Of a stretch of DNA of 64,000 bases, positions 1-7,993 are shown in pieces. Location of the stretch: NCBI RefSeq assembly GCF_001612965.1, contig NZ_BDBL01000040.1, forward strand, positions 22,959-86,958, written 5' to 3'. Both the position numbers and the translations under genes were made by a program. Position 1 is the stretch's first letter; each line of letters starts with the position of its first letter. Below the pieces are notes generated by a model. It saw only the letters and a program-made list of their open reading frames with translations, searched no databases and was not told where the DNA came from. The DNA is from Nocardia kruczakiae NBRC 101016 (GTDB taxonomy: Bacteria > Actinomycetota > Actinomycetes > Mycobacteriales > Mycobacteriaceae).

Positions 1-202
1 CGTCCGTGATCGCATGCTGTGCCAGCGTGCCGGCCAGGCCCTTTCCGCTGAACTCCGAATCCACCTCGGTGTGGATGAAGGTGGTGTCCTCGCCGTTGTC
101 GCGATATTCGGCGAATCCGGCGAGTTTGTCGCCGTACCACACCTCGTAGCGGTGCTGCGCGTCGTTGCGGACGACTGCTGCGGTCGCGGCCTGATCGATC
201 AT
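1..202 (-). CDS. GNAT-family N-acetyltransferase, partial (3' end outside window)
   Basis: The first 67 residues are visible, starting MIDQAATAAVV at an ATG preceded by a good ribosome site (GGAAGGAG, about 6 nt upstream). The pattern of a short beta-rich start, then YEVWYGDKLAGFAEY, then FIHTEVDSEFSGKGLAGTLAQHA matches the small YjdJ/GNAT-type acetyltransferases, in which the GKGLAGTL stretch binds acetyl-CoA. The substrate is unknown. It begins 4 nt after the stop of the AhpD-like gene, so the two are very probably co-transcribed and translationally coupled. Confidence 0.75.
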   Translation of the reverse strand, partial: MIDQAATAAVVRNDAQHRYEVWYGDKLAGFAEYRDNGEDTTFIHTEVDSEFSGKGLAGTLAQHAITD

Positions 203-206
203 CGGG

Positions 207-683
207 TTACTCCTTCCGTTCCCGCACCGGATGCCTGCTCATGATCGACACGCGATTGAACGCGCCGATGGTCGTCGCGACCCAGACGATCACCGAAACC
301 TGTTCGTCCGACAGCTGTTTCCGCGCATGGGCGTACACACGTTGCAGGGTGTCCTCATCGGGCAACGTGGTGGTCGTCTCGGCGAGTGCGAGTGCGGCGC
401 ATTCGGACGGGGTGAACAACTCGGTACGCCGCCAGGCCGGCAACACGTCGAGCTGCTGTCGGGTCACGCCGGCCTTCAGTGCGGCCTGGGAGTGCAGGTC
501 CAGGCAGTACGCGCAGCCGTTGATCTGCGAGACGCGCACATTGACCAGCTCGACCAGGGAACGGTCGAGACCGGCGGCCGCGGCCGCGTTGCGGACGGCC
601 AGTGCGACGCTGTTGAGCGCACGGAAGGGCTCGGGACTCTGTTTGTCGATCCAGATGCGGGCATCGGCGGCGGGGGTTTGCAT
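207..683 (-). CDS. Carboxymuconolactone decarboxylase / AhpD-like peroxidase family protein
   Basis: This 158-residue protein has the AhpD core motif: a glutamate, then NGCAYCLDLHS, i.e. CxxC followed by His. In the family this is the redox-active dithiol and proton relay used for peroxide reduction. Length and all-helical composition fit the CMD fold (alkylhydroperoxidase core domain). It lies downstream of a MerR gene on the same strand and 4 nt before a GNAT gene, suggesting a small stress-response operon. The true substrate cannot be told from sequence: members include both peroxidases and proteins of unknown role. Confidence 0.85.
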   Translation of the reverse strand: MQTPAADARIWIDKQSPEPFRALNSVALAVRNAAAAAGLDRSLVELVNVRVSQINGCAYCLDLHSQAALKAGVTRQQLDVLPAWRRTELFTPSECAALALAETTTTLPDEDTLQRVYAHARKQLSDEQVSVIVWVATTIGAFNRVSIMSRHPVRERKE

Positions 684-747
684 AGCGCAGGCATCCTAAC
701 CGTGCGCTGCGTCACCATGCGCGGGATGTATGCGACGTCACGCGGGT

Positions 748-1173
748 TCAGATTTGTTGCATGTCAGCCACTCTGCCCTCGTAGAGACCGATCTTGCGGT
801 CGAGCACGGCGAGTGTGTTGTGCAGGTCCTCGATCTGGGCGAGCACGCCCTCGCGGGTTTTCCGGAACATCTCCAGCCGCTCGGGTGTGGTCTCGTCACC
901 GGCCCGCACCAATTCGGCGTAGTGGACCATATCGGCGACCGACATTCCGGTGGTGCGCAGACAGCCGATCAGATGCAGCCAGCTCAGATCGCGATCGCTG
1001 AACCGGCGCTTACCGCTGGAATCGCGGCCGATGTAGTCCATCAGCCCGATTCGCTCGTACCAGCGCAGTGTGTCGCGGGTGAGGCCGGACTTCTCCGCGG
1101 CATCGCCGATCGAATACTTGGGGCGCTCGTAGTCCTCGGTGTGCTCGAGGGGATTCGCCGTGGTTGCCGTCAT
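748..1173 (-). CDS. MerR-family transcriptional regulator
   Basis: This 141-residue protein has an N-terminal MerR helix-turn-helix: KYSIGDAAEKSGLTRDTLRWYERIGL, roughly residues 19-45, followed by the wing with RRFSDRDLSWLHLIGCLR. The C-terminal half is a long coiled coil (about residues 90-135) for dimerisation. No cysteine cluster typical of metal sensors is visible, so it is more like the organic-ligand or redox MerR proteins. It sits between a VOC-fold gene upstream and the AhpD-like/GNAT pair downstream, all on the minus strand, and may control one or both. Confidence 0.88.
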   Translation of the reverse strand: MTATTANPLEHTEDYERPKYSIGDAAEKSGLTRDTLRWYERIGLMDYIGRDSSGKRRFSDRDLSWLHLIGCLRTTGMSVADMVHYAELVRAGDETTPERLEMFRKTREGVLAQIEDLHNTLAVLDRKIGLYEGRVADMQQI

Positions 1174-1290
1174 CGCCGCTCGCCTTCCTGACCCGCTTCC
1201 CGACCCGCGGGCCTGCGCTTCGACAGTACCGACCTGGAGTGCACTCCATGCAAGCCCGAGCGTATCGCCCGGGCTCGGCCCGGCCGCGGC

Positions 1291-1659
1291 TCAGCCCCGC
1301 TGCGGCAGTTCCTGCACGGCCCACTTGTTGCCGTCCGGATCGGCGAAATAGGTGAACAGGCCCCAGCCCTCGTCCTTGACCGGCGTGGCCTCCACGCCCG
1401 CGGCCACCAGCTGTCGATAGGCCTCCTCGGCGCTGGCCACCACCATCTGCATACCGACCACGCTGCCCGGCGCGGCGTCGGTGATGCCCCGGCCGATGCA
1501 GATCGAACAGCCCGAACCCGGCGGAGTCAGCTGCACGAACCGGATGTCCTCGGTCGGGCTCGCGTCGTGGTCGGCGTTGAATCCGATGCTCGTGTAGAAG
1601 GCTTTCGCCCGGTCGACGTCGCTGACCGGGATGGCGACGAGTTCGATTTTCCAATCCAT
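1291..1659 (-). CDS. VOC (glyoxalase/bleomycin-resistance fold) family protein
   Basis: The 122 residues show a typical paired beta-alpha-beta-beta-beta layout: IELVAIPVSDVDRAKAFYTSIGF at the start and WGLFTYFADPDGNKWAVQE at the end. These are the usual first and last strands of single-unit glyoxalase/dioxygenase-superfamily proteins. The metal-ligand pattern is incomplete, so catalytic activity is uncertain. The ATG at 1659 lacks a strong ribosome site. It is divergent from a small membrane protein and upstream of the MerR gene. Confidence 0.82.
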   Translation of the reverse strand: MDWKIELVAIPVSDVDRAKAFYTSIGFNADHDASPTEDIRFVQLTPPGSGCSICIGRGITDAAPGSVVGMQMVVASAEEAYRQLVAAGVEATPVKDEGWGLFTYFADPDGNKWAVQELPQRG

Positions 1660-1743
1660 GTGAGGAGCATCTCATCGACCACCGACAAGCTGGGTTGCCG
1701 GACAATTCGGGCGCATCTGCCGCCGACCACCTACCCTGAGTAC

Positions 1744-1944
1744 ATGGCCAAGGAAATCGATCGGGTCCGGGCGCGGTCGGCGCTGGAGACGGTCAAGGAA
1801 AGCCCGTTCATCGCTCTCGTCGCGGCGGTCCCGGTGATCGTCGTCCTGGGCGTCGTGTGGGCGCTGACGAACTGGTTCGTCGCGTTGCTGGTGCTCGTGC
1901 TGCTCGGCGCGGTCGTCGTCGTGCGCGGCAAATTCCTACGCTGA
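1744..1944 (+). CDS. Small membrane protein, 66 aa, function unknown
   Basis: The start is chosen at the ATG that gives MAKEIDRVRARSALETVKES, a basic amphipathic lead, followed by two closely spaced hydrophobic segments (about residues 22-40 and 43-60) and a basic end RGKFLR. An upstream in-frame ATG would add 59 low-quality residues and overlap the divergent VOC gene, so it is rejected. I recognise no family. The layout resembles small inner-membrane hairpin proteins. It converges on the SixA-like gene with only 18 nt between stop codons. Confidence 0.6.
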   Translation: MAKEIDRVRARSALETVKESPFIALVAAVPVIVVLGVVWALTNWFVALLVLVLLGAVVVVRGKFLR

Positions 1945-1962
1945 CAAGCCTTCTCGCGAACG

Positions 1963-2454
1963 TCAGCGCGGCACGTGGAACCGGACCAATTCACCGGTGC
2001 CGGGGTCCGCGCGCGACCACGGTCGGTCGAATTCCAGCACCGCCAGTGCGGAGGTCGGGAATTTGCGGCTGAGCTCTTCGGCCGGCGGCGACGCGCGATT
2101 GGCCGCCAGCTCCCACGCCGTCCACGGCATCCCCGGGGAGTGGCCGATCAGCAGCAGCGTCTCTATCGCGTCGTCGGTCAGCTGGATCAATTCGATCAGG
2201 GTGTGCGGCGTGGCCTCGTAGATCGAATGCTCGTAGACGACCGGCGCGTCGACTCCGGTCGCGGCCAACGTTTCGCGGGTCCGGACCGCGTCGGAACAGG
2301 ACACCGCGTCGATCGCCGGCTGGGTCTCGCGCAGCCAGGTTCCGGCCAGCGCCGCCTCCCGCCGTCCCCGCGGCGCCAGCGGCCGGTCGTGGTCGCCGAC
2401 ACCCGGCGGATATGCGGATTTACCGTGTCGCATCAGGATCAGCGTCCGCGCCAT
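1963..2454 (-). CDS. SixA-type phosphohistidine phosphatase / histidine phosphatase family
   Basis: The N-terminal RHG signature LILMRHGKSAYP contains the catalytic histidine, the middle has SCSDAVRTRETLAAT, and the second conserved histidine is in LLLIGHSPGMP. The length of 163 residues matches SixA, the short-form histidine phosphatase that removes phosphate from phosphohistidine in E. coli. The ATG at 2454 is preferred to a TTG two codons upstream. In actinobacteria these genes are often monocistronic, as here. The substrate is inferred only by family. Confidence 0.88.
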   Translation of the reverse strand: MARTLILMRHGKSAYPPGVGDHDRPLAPRGRREAALAGTWLRETQPAIDAVSCSDAVRTRETLAATGVDAPVVYEHSIYEATPHTLIELIQLTDDAIETLLLIGHSPGMPWTAWELAANRASPPAEELSRKFPTSALAVLEFDRPWSRADPGTGELVRFHVPR

Positions 2455-2642
2455 GAGCAATACCGTAGCGCCGTAGAAAGTAAACGGTGTTATCTAAATC
2501 GCTACCTGATGAGAGATGTAACTCACTCTCGAGGCACACTGAAGGTAGTGTCACAGCGGGGGCCGACCGGCAACCGGTGCGATGCACGCCCTGTCCAAAC
2601 CCGGGTGGGGACGTCCCATGATGTTTCGAGGATCTGCGAGAT

Positions 2643-4310
2643 ATGGCCTACGTGATCACGCAGCGTTGTTGCAACGACGCCAGCTGCGTTCCCGAGTGCC
2701 CGGTCGATTGCATTCGTCCCACTCCGGAGCAACCCGAGTTCGCGACGACCGAGCAGCTGTACATCGACCCCGACACCTGTATCGATTGTGGTGCGTGTGT
2801 GGATGCCTGCCCGGTGGAGGCCATCTTCTCCGAGGACGATCTGACCGCGTCGCTGGCTCGTTTCCGCGATATCAACGCCGCCTACTTCCAGCGGCACCCG
2901 CTGGAGTCGAATTTCGATCCGCTGGTGACTCCGGCGCGCCCGCCCAAGGAGCTGGGCACGCTGCGGGTGGCGATTGTGGGCGCCGGTCCGGCGGCCTGCT
3001 ACGCCGCCGACGAGTTGCTGCGCCGCGCCGATGTCGAGGTGGAGATGTTCGACCGGCTGCCCACCCCGTGGGGTCTGGTGCGCGCCGGTGTGGCTCCGGA
3101 CCATCCGGGCACCAAGTCGGTGTCGGCCATGTTCGAGAGCGCCTTCCGTCGTGACACCCTGCAGTACCGGCTGAACGTCGAGGTGGGTAAACACATCTCG
3201 CACGAGGAACTGCAGGCACACCACCACGCGGTGATCTACGCCGTCGGCGCCTCGACCGACCGCCGTCTCGACGTCCCTGGTGAGGATCTGCCCGGCAGCC
3301 ACTCGGCGACGGAGTTCGTGGCCTGGTACAACGGCCACCCCGATTACGCCGAGCGCAGCTTCGACCTCTCGGGTGAGCGGGTGGTGATCGTGGGTAACGG
3401 CAACGTCGCCCTCGACGTCGCCCGCGTGCTGACCCTGTCGCCCGACGAGCTGGCCAAGACCGATATCGCCGACCACGCCCTGGACGCGCTGCGTGACAGC
3501 AATGTGCGCGAGGTGGTGGTGCTGGGCCGGCGTGGCCCGCTGCAAGCCGCCTACACCTCGGCGGAATTTTTGGCGCTGGGGCATCTGAAGGGGGTCGATG
3601 TGATCATCGACCCCGCCGAGCTGGAATTGGATCCGGCCAGCCAAGCGCTGCTGGACGACCCGGATATCGAGCCGTCGCTGCGGTTGAAGTACGAACTGGC
3701 CCAGGAATACGCGGCCAAGGCCCCGAACCCGGACAACAAGCGCATCGTGTTCCGCTACCTGGCCTCGCCGACCGAGATCCGCGGTGACGGTCACGTCGCC
3801 GAACTCGAGTTCGTGCACAACGAACTGGTCTCCGAGGACGGGCGCGTGGTGGCGCGGGCCTCGGATCGGCGCGAGACGCTGCCGGCGTCGATGGTGTTGC
3901 GCTCGATCGGCTACCGCGGTGTGCCGATCGCGGATCTGCCGTTCGACGAGCGTGCCGGGATCGTGCCCAACGAGCACGGCCGCGTCGTCGCCGACGGCGC
4001 CCACGTGACCGGTGTGTATGTGTCGGGCTGGATCAAGCGTGGTCCGCGCGGCGTGATCGGTTCCAACCGCGTCGATGCCACCGAAACCGTGGAACAGCTG
4101 CTCGAGGACTTCACCTCCGGCAAACTCGCTGCCCCGCAAGGAGATCGGGCCTCGCTCGAAGCCCTGCTCGCCCAGCGTCAGCCCGACGCCGTCGGCCGCG
4201 ACGGCTGGAAGGCAATCGACGCGGCCGAGAAGAGCGCCGGCAAAACCGGCGGCCGGCCGCGGGTCAAATTCACCACCATCGAGGATCTACTCAAAGCCGC
4301 CCGCGGCTGA
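2643..4310 (+). CDS. fprB: Ferredoxin-fused ferredoxin--NADP+ reductase, FprB type
   Basis: The 555-residue protein has two parts. Residues 1-75 are a bacterial ferredoxin domain with a first motif CCNDASCVPECPVDC and a second complete cluster motif CIDCGACVDACP. From about residue 105 an adrenodoxin-reductase-like flavoprotein follows, with FAD site VAIVGAGPAACYAADELL, the signature GLVRAGVAPDHPG, NADPH site VVIVGNGNVALDVARVL and late GWIKRGPRGVIGSN. This is the architecture of M. tuberculosis FprB. It moves electrons from NADPH to ferredoxins and thence to P450s or other oxygenases. It is a single gene with its own upstream region and converges on the thioesterase. Confidence 0.93.
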   Translation: MAYVITQRCCNDASCVPECPVDCIRPTPEQPEFATTEQLYIDPDTCIDCGACVDACPVEAIFSEDDLTASLARFRDINAAYFQRHPLESNFDPLVTPARPPKELGTLRVAIVGAGPAACYAADELLRRADVEVEMFDRLPTPWGLVRAGVAPDHPGTKSVSAMFESAFRRDTLQYRLNVEVGKHISHEELQAHHHAVIYAVGASTDRRLDVPGEDLPGSHSATEFVAWYNGHPDYAERSFDLSGERVVIVGNGNVALDVARVLTLSPDELAKTDIADHALDALRDSNVREVVVLGRRGPLQAAYTSAEFLALGHLKGVDVIIDPAELELDPASQALLDDPDIEPSLRLKYELAQEYAAKAPNPDNKRIVFRYLASPTEIRGDGHVAELEFVHNELVSEDGRVVARASDRRETLPASMVLRSIGYRGVPIADLPFDERAGIVPNEHGRVVADGAHVTGVYVSGWIKRGPRGVIGSNRVDATETVEQLLEDFTSGKLAAPQGDRASLEALLAQRQPDAVGRDGWKAIDAAEKSAGKTGGRPRVKFTTIEDLLKAARG

Positions 4311-4320
4311 ACGCCGCCTC

Positions 4321-4350
4321 TTCCGGACCCTCCCGTATGAGGGTCCGGAA
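4321..4350. terminator. Hairpin between convergent genes, probable bidirectional terminator
   Basis: There is a perfect 11-bp stem (TTCCGGACCCT, loop of 8 nt, then AGGGTCCGGAA) 10 nt after the fprB stop and 39 nt before the stop of the convergent thioesterase gene. There is no U tract, so it would be an L-shaped actinobacterial-type terminator rather than a classical one. Confidence 0.6.
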
Positions 4351-4388
4351 GTCGGCGGGGGCCTTCGCGAACTCTCCGCTATCCGCAC

Positions 4389-5162
4389 TCAGGTCGGTAG
4401 CGCGCCGATCCGCACGGTCGTGGTGATGGTGCCGCCGACCATGAACCACAGCCGCAGCACCGGCTGACCGTTGCGGTCGCCGGGCTCGTAGCGGCTGCGC
4501 ACGCTGATGTGCTGGCGGGCCAGCACGGGCGCGACATACTCGATCACCGCGCGATGCGGACCGGCCACCAATTTCGGATAGTCCACCAGGAAGTGCTCGA
4601 CCGCCTGCCAGTACATGGCGTTGTTGACGTGGTTGAACTGGTCGATATCGGTCGCGCGCACCGGGAACGTCAGATCGGTGTCCGATTCCGGCGGCACCGC
4701 ATCGGTCAGCCACGGCCGCCAGCGCAGCCGATGTTCGTCGGTGGTGCGGGCCAGATGCGCCAATCCCTGGTCGCTGATCCGGGTCGGCATATTCGTCGAC
4801 TCGTTGATATTGATCCAGAAGCCTTCGGTCTCGATCAGGCCGCCGCTGTCGCTGGTGATCCGCACCCGCATATTCGTCCACCGGGTCGACATCGCCGAAC
4901 ACCAGCGCCGCAACTGCACCCGGTCCGGCCAGACGATCGGACGCACCACGTCGATCACGGTGCGGCGCACGATCCACGCCGGGTCGGTGCGGTGGAAGAA
5001 CGTGGTCTGCAACTCTTCCCAAGCGATGTCTTGCAAATATCGAGCCACGGCGTCGAGCCGCAGCCGACTGTAGGGATCTACATCGCCAGCCCGGATGGGC
5101 CACGCCGAGGCGAAGCCCATGCCCTCCTGGGGAAGCGGGGCGAGTGGCTGATCGAGTGACAC
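4389..5162 (-). CDS. Acyl-ACP thioesterase-like double hot-dog protein
   Basis: Two hot-dog domains are visible. The first (about residues 15-135) has DVDPYSRLRLDAVARYLQDIAWEE and WPDRVQLRRWCSAMSTRW; the second has RATDIDQFNHVNNAMYWQAVEHFL, close to the plant FatA/FatB-type HVNN signature. This is the acyl-ACP thioesterase family (PF01643-like) common in mycolic-acid bacteria. I choose the GTG start at 5162 (257 aa) because GAGGAG lies about 6 nt upstream. An ATG at 5201 would add 13 residues with only a weak ribosome site. The likely role is release of fatty acids from acyl-ACP or acyl-CoA; chain length is not predictable. Confidence 0.82.
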   Translation of the reverse strand: MSLDQPLAPLPQEGMGFASAWPIRAGDVDPYSRLRLDAVARYLQDIAWEELQTTFFHRTDPAWIVRRTVIDVVRPIVWPDRVQLRRWCSAMSTRWTNMRVRITSDSGGLIETEGFWININESTNMPTRISDQGLAHLARTTDEHRLRWRPWLTDAVPPESDTDLTFPVRATDIDQFNHVNNAMYWQAVEHFLVDYPKLVAGPHRAVIEYVAPVLARQHISVRSRYEPGDRNGQPVLRLWFMVGGTITTTVRIGALPT

Positions 5163-5321
5163 TGGTGCTCCTCGCGCTGCACGGTGTGCCGCGTACTTCA
5201 TGCGGTGCTTCTTGTGACATGACTTTACGGGGCGCAGGTCACACTGTTACGCCGAGATGGCTCTACTCACACGTAGCAAATGTCCAGTTGTGTCGCGGCG
5301 TGCGGTGTCTGCGGCCGCCGA

Positions 5322-6521
5322 TCAGTAGCCGACGTAGCCGCCACCACCGGAGACCGCGGAAACGCCCGGCACGTTGTCGAGCGAACCGTAGCGGTCGATC
5401 GAGTAGCGCGTGGCGGCCACGATGTTGTCGACCGGGTTCCAGATATCGGTGTGGCCCGGGGCCGCGTGGGCGTTGAAGGTGCTGTCGATGCACTGCATCA
5501 GACCCTTCGACGGATGACCGGCCGCCGCGTTGCTGTCCCAGTTGTTGATCGCGTTCGGATCACCGCCGGATTCGTGCTCGATGATGAGCGCGATGGCGTT
5601 CTCGTCGATCGATTCCGGGGGATAGCCCATCTCGATCAGGACCTGTTTGGCCTGGGCGATCCACTGCTGCACATCGCCGGACGGATGGGCGGTGGGCGGC
5701 GGACCGCTGGCCGGGCCGTTGTAGCTGCCGCCGCCGTAGCTGCCGCCACTGTAGGAGCTGGTGGCGCCGCCGTGGTGGGAGTTGCCCATCAGGCTGGAGG
5801 ACGCCGGGCTGCCCGAATGGCTCGCGACCGGTGTGGCGGTCGGGGCGGCGGATGGCGCCGCGGCGGCGGGTGTGGTGGGAGCGGGTGGTGCCGGAGGTGC
5901 GGCGCCCGCGCCGGTGACCGGGTCGCCGAGTCCGGCGAACGCCGCATCGACCGGGGCCTTGGCGCCGTTGAGGGCCGTGATCGCCGAGTCCGCGACCGTC
6001 TGCGCGTTTTTCAGGGCGTTGACGATTGCCCACTCGTGCGTGGCGGCATCGGTCTTGATCTCGGTGGTCTTCGCCGTGTACTCGATGTCGTTGAGTTTGT
6101 CGCGGTGCTGGTCGAGCCAGTCGAGCCGCTTCTGCGGATTCACCGTGCCGTCGGGATTCACTTCGAACGCCGGCATCACGCTGGGGGCGGGTACGAAGGT
6201 CGCCTGATCGCGCATCTGCAGCACCGCGAGCTTGGCGTTCTTCAGATTCTCGACCTGTTGGTTCAGTGCCGTCTGCAAACCCAGAACCGCCTGGCTCACC
6301 GTCGAAGCCCGGCTTTTCTCCACCTGCATCCGGCCGTCGGCGGCCTGTGCGGCGCCGCCGCCCCATTTCTGGTCCTGACCGAGTTTCTGCGTGCTGTTCA
6401 CGGCGGCGACGACGGCCTGATCGAGATCCCCGGAGAGTTTGCCGACGGCGGTCGCGGCGGTGCCCAGCTTGTCCGGGTCCCATTTCTCGACGTCGGGGAT
6501 GGTCAATGCCGCGCCGCTCAT
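5322..6521 (-). CDS. Type VII-associated lytic transglycosylase (SLT domain)
   Basis: This 399-residue protein has no Sec signal. Residues 1-190 are a long helical region with a KWGGGAAQAADGRM turn, like the WXG/helical-hairpin domains of ESX substrates. About 190-275 is a Pro/Ala/Ser/Gly-rich linker with short SYGGGSY-like repeats. The C terminus is a soluble lytic transglycosylase fold with IIEHESGGDPNAINNWD (catalytic Glu), KGLMQCIDSTF and NPVDNIVAATRYS. It would cut peptidoglycan glycan strands outside the membrane. Its start overlaps the stop of the small helical gene (ATGA), so the two are translationally coupled and probably act as a pair. Confidence 0.87.
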   Translation of the reverse strand: MSGAALTIPDVEKWDPDKLGTAATAVGKLSGDLDQAVVAAVNSTQKLGQDQKWGGGAAQAADGRMQVEKSRASTVSQAVLGLQTALNQQVENLKNAKLAVLQMRDQATFVPAPSVMPAFEVNPDGTVNPQKRLDWLDQHRDKLNDIEYTAKTTEIKTDAATHEWAIVNALKNAQTVADSAITALNGAKAPVDAAFAGLGDPVTGAGAAPPAPPAPTTPAAAAPSAAPTATPVASHSGSPASSSLMGNSHHGGATSSYSGGSYGGGSYNGPASGPPPTAHPSGDVQQWIAQAKQVLIEMGYPPESIDENAIALIIEHESGGDPNAINNWDSNAAAGHPSKGLMQCIDSTFNAHAAPGHTDIWNPVDNIVAATRYSIDRYGSLDNVPGVSAVSGGGGYVGY

Positions 6522-6838
6522 GCGCGGATACCGATCTTGTTCAGATCGTCGCGCAGCTGCTGGTCGGTATCGATGATGACCTTGCCGGCCTGTTCGACGG
6601 TGTCGGCGATATGCGTTACGCGCGAACCGATTCGCTTCAACGCGTTCTCGACCGAATCCTTCGCGCCGTTGCAGGCCGCGTCCCAGCCGGTGCCCGGAAG
6701 CGCACCGGCGGCGCCGGCCAGCCCGGAGTCGAGTTTGCCGATGGCGTCGGACTCGTCGCGCAGGGTTTTCGCGAAACTTTGCAGGGCCGCGGGATCGATC
6801 TTCATCGCGTTCGCGGGTGGATCGTTGGGACCGGCCAT
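6518..6838 (-). CDS. Small helical ESX/EspC-like type VII secretion target
   Basis: The 106 residues are nearly all helical, with a Gly/Pro-rich turn in the middle (AGALPGTGWDAACNGAK) between two long helices, ending in TDQQLRDDLNKIGIRA. This matches the helical-hairpin ESX-secretion-associated proteins (EspC/WXG100-like). A Trp is followed two residues later by Ala rather than Gly, so it is not a canonical WXG100. It is the first gene of the pair and shares an ATGA overlap with the transglycosylase. It probably forms a heterodimeric secretion unit with the N-terminal helical part of that enzyme. Confidence 0.75.
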   Translation of the reverse strand: MAGPNDPPANAMKIDPAALQSFAKTLRDESDAIGKLDSGLAGAAGALPGTGWDAACNGAKDSVENALKRIGSRVTHIADTVEQAGKVIIDTDQQLRDDLNKIGIRA

Positions 6839-6961
6839 GAGAAATCCCCCTCTTCGCTCAGTTCAGCGGGCCCCAGCGTAGCAAATCGGGGACCTGTGGA
6901 CAGGGGTGTGCGAAGACCGGTTAACTTGTGGGAAAGCAGCCGCGGACAGAGAGGTCGTTTC

Positions 6962-7936
6962 ATGCGCGCAGCCCAGGTGAGCAAGCTCGAGGGGCCCGAA
7001 TCCATCGAGGTCGTGGACATCCCCGAACCGGCGGAATTCCCCGGTGGAGTGGTGATCGACGTCCATGCCGCGGGGGTGGCGTTCCCGGATGTGCTGATGA
7101 CCCGGGGGCTCTATCAGATGAAACCCGAACTGCCGTTCGTGGTCGGCGGCGAGGTGGCCGGGGTCGTGCGCTCGGCGCCCGAGGATGCGCGGGTCCGGGC
7201 GGGCGACCGGGTGGTGGCGCTGACCATGCTCGGTAACGCGGTCGCCGAAACCGCGGTGACCGCAAAGGAAATGGTGTTCCGGCTGCCGGACAACATTTCC
7301 CTCGAAGCGGGCGCGGGCATCCTGTTCAACGATCTGACCGTGCACTTCTGCCTGCGCAACCGAGGCCGGCTGGCGGAGGGTGAGATCGTGCTCGTGCACG
7401 GCGCCGCCGGCGGCATCGGCACCTCCACCCTGCGCATGGCGAAGGCGCTGGGCGCGGGGCGGGTGATCGCCGTGGTGAGTACCGAGGAGAAGGCCGAGGT
7501 CGCGCGGGCCAACGGCGCCTCCGACGTGGTACTCACCGACGGCTGGCTGGCCGCGGTGAAGGAACTGACCGGCGGCCGGGGCGTCGACATCGTGCTCGAT
7601 CCGGTCGGCGGCGACCGGTTCACCGACAGCATTCGCTCGCTGGCTCCGGCCGGGCGGTTGCTCGTGGTCGGCTTCACCGCGGGCGAAATCCCCACCGTGA
7701 AGGTGAATCGCTTGCTGCTCAAGAACGTCGAGGTGATCGGCGCGGCCTGGGGTGAATGGGTGATGACCCATCCGGGCTATCTGCAAGAGCAGTGGGACGA
7801 GGTCGCGCCGCTGCTGGAATCGGGCAAGATCGCGGCGCCGCAGCCCGTGCTGTACCCGCTGACCGAGACCGCGGCTGCCGTCGCCGCGCTCGACAACCGT
7901 TCGGCGAAGGGCAAAGTCGTCGTCACCGTGCGCTGA
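6962..7936 (+). CDS. Zinc-independent NADPH:quinone oxidoreductase (MDR family)
   Basis: The 324-residue medium-chain dehydrogenase/reductase starts MRAAQVSKLEGPESIEV. A GroES-like domain spans about 1-120 (VDVHAAGVAFPDVLMTRGLY), then a Rossmann domain with the NADPH motif LVHGAAGGIGTSTLRMAKALGA. The catalytic-zinc Cys/His ligands of alcohol dehydrogenases are absent, which points to quinone/enoyl reductase activity as in QorA. The start at 6962 follows GAGAGG. It is divergent from the type VII operon and followed at 57 nt by a winged-helix gene on the same strand. Confidence 0.87.
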   Translation: MRAAQVSKLEGPESIEVVDIPEPAEFPGGVVIDVHAAGVAFPDVLMTRGLYQMKPELPFVVGGEVAGVVRSAPEDARVRAGDRVVALTMLGNAVAETAVTAKEMVFRLPDNISLEAGAGILFNDLTVHFCLRNRGRLAEGEIVLVHGAAGGIGTSTLRMAKALGAGRVIAVVSTEEKAEVARANGASDVVLTDGWLAAVKELTGGRGVDIVLDPVGGDRFTDSIRSLAPAGRLLVVGFTAGEIPTVKVNRLLLKNVEVIGAAWGEWVMTHPGYLQEQWDEVAPLLESGKIAAPQPVLYPLTETAAAVAALDNRSAKGKVVVTVR

Positions 7937-7993
7937 GCGGCCCTCGTCCGGCAGGCGTTCGATGTCGGTGCCGGGTCGTAGGGTGAGCGCATC

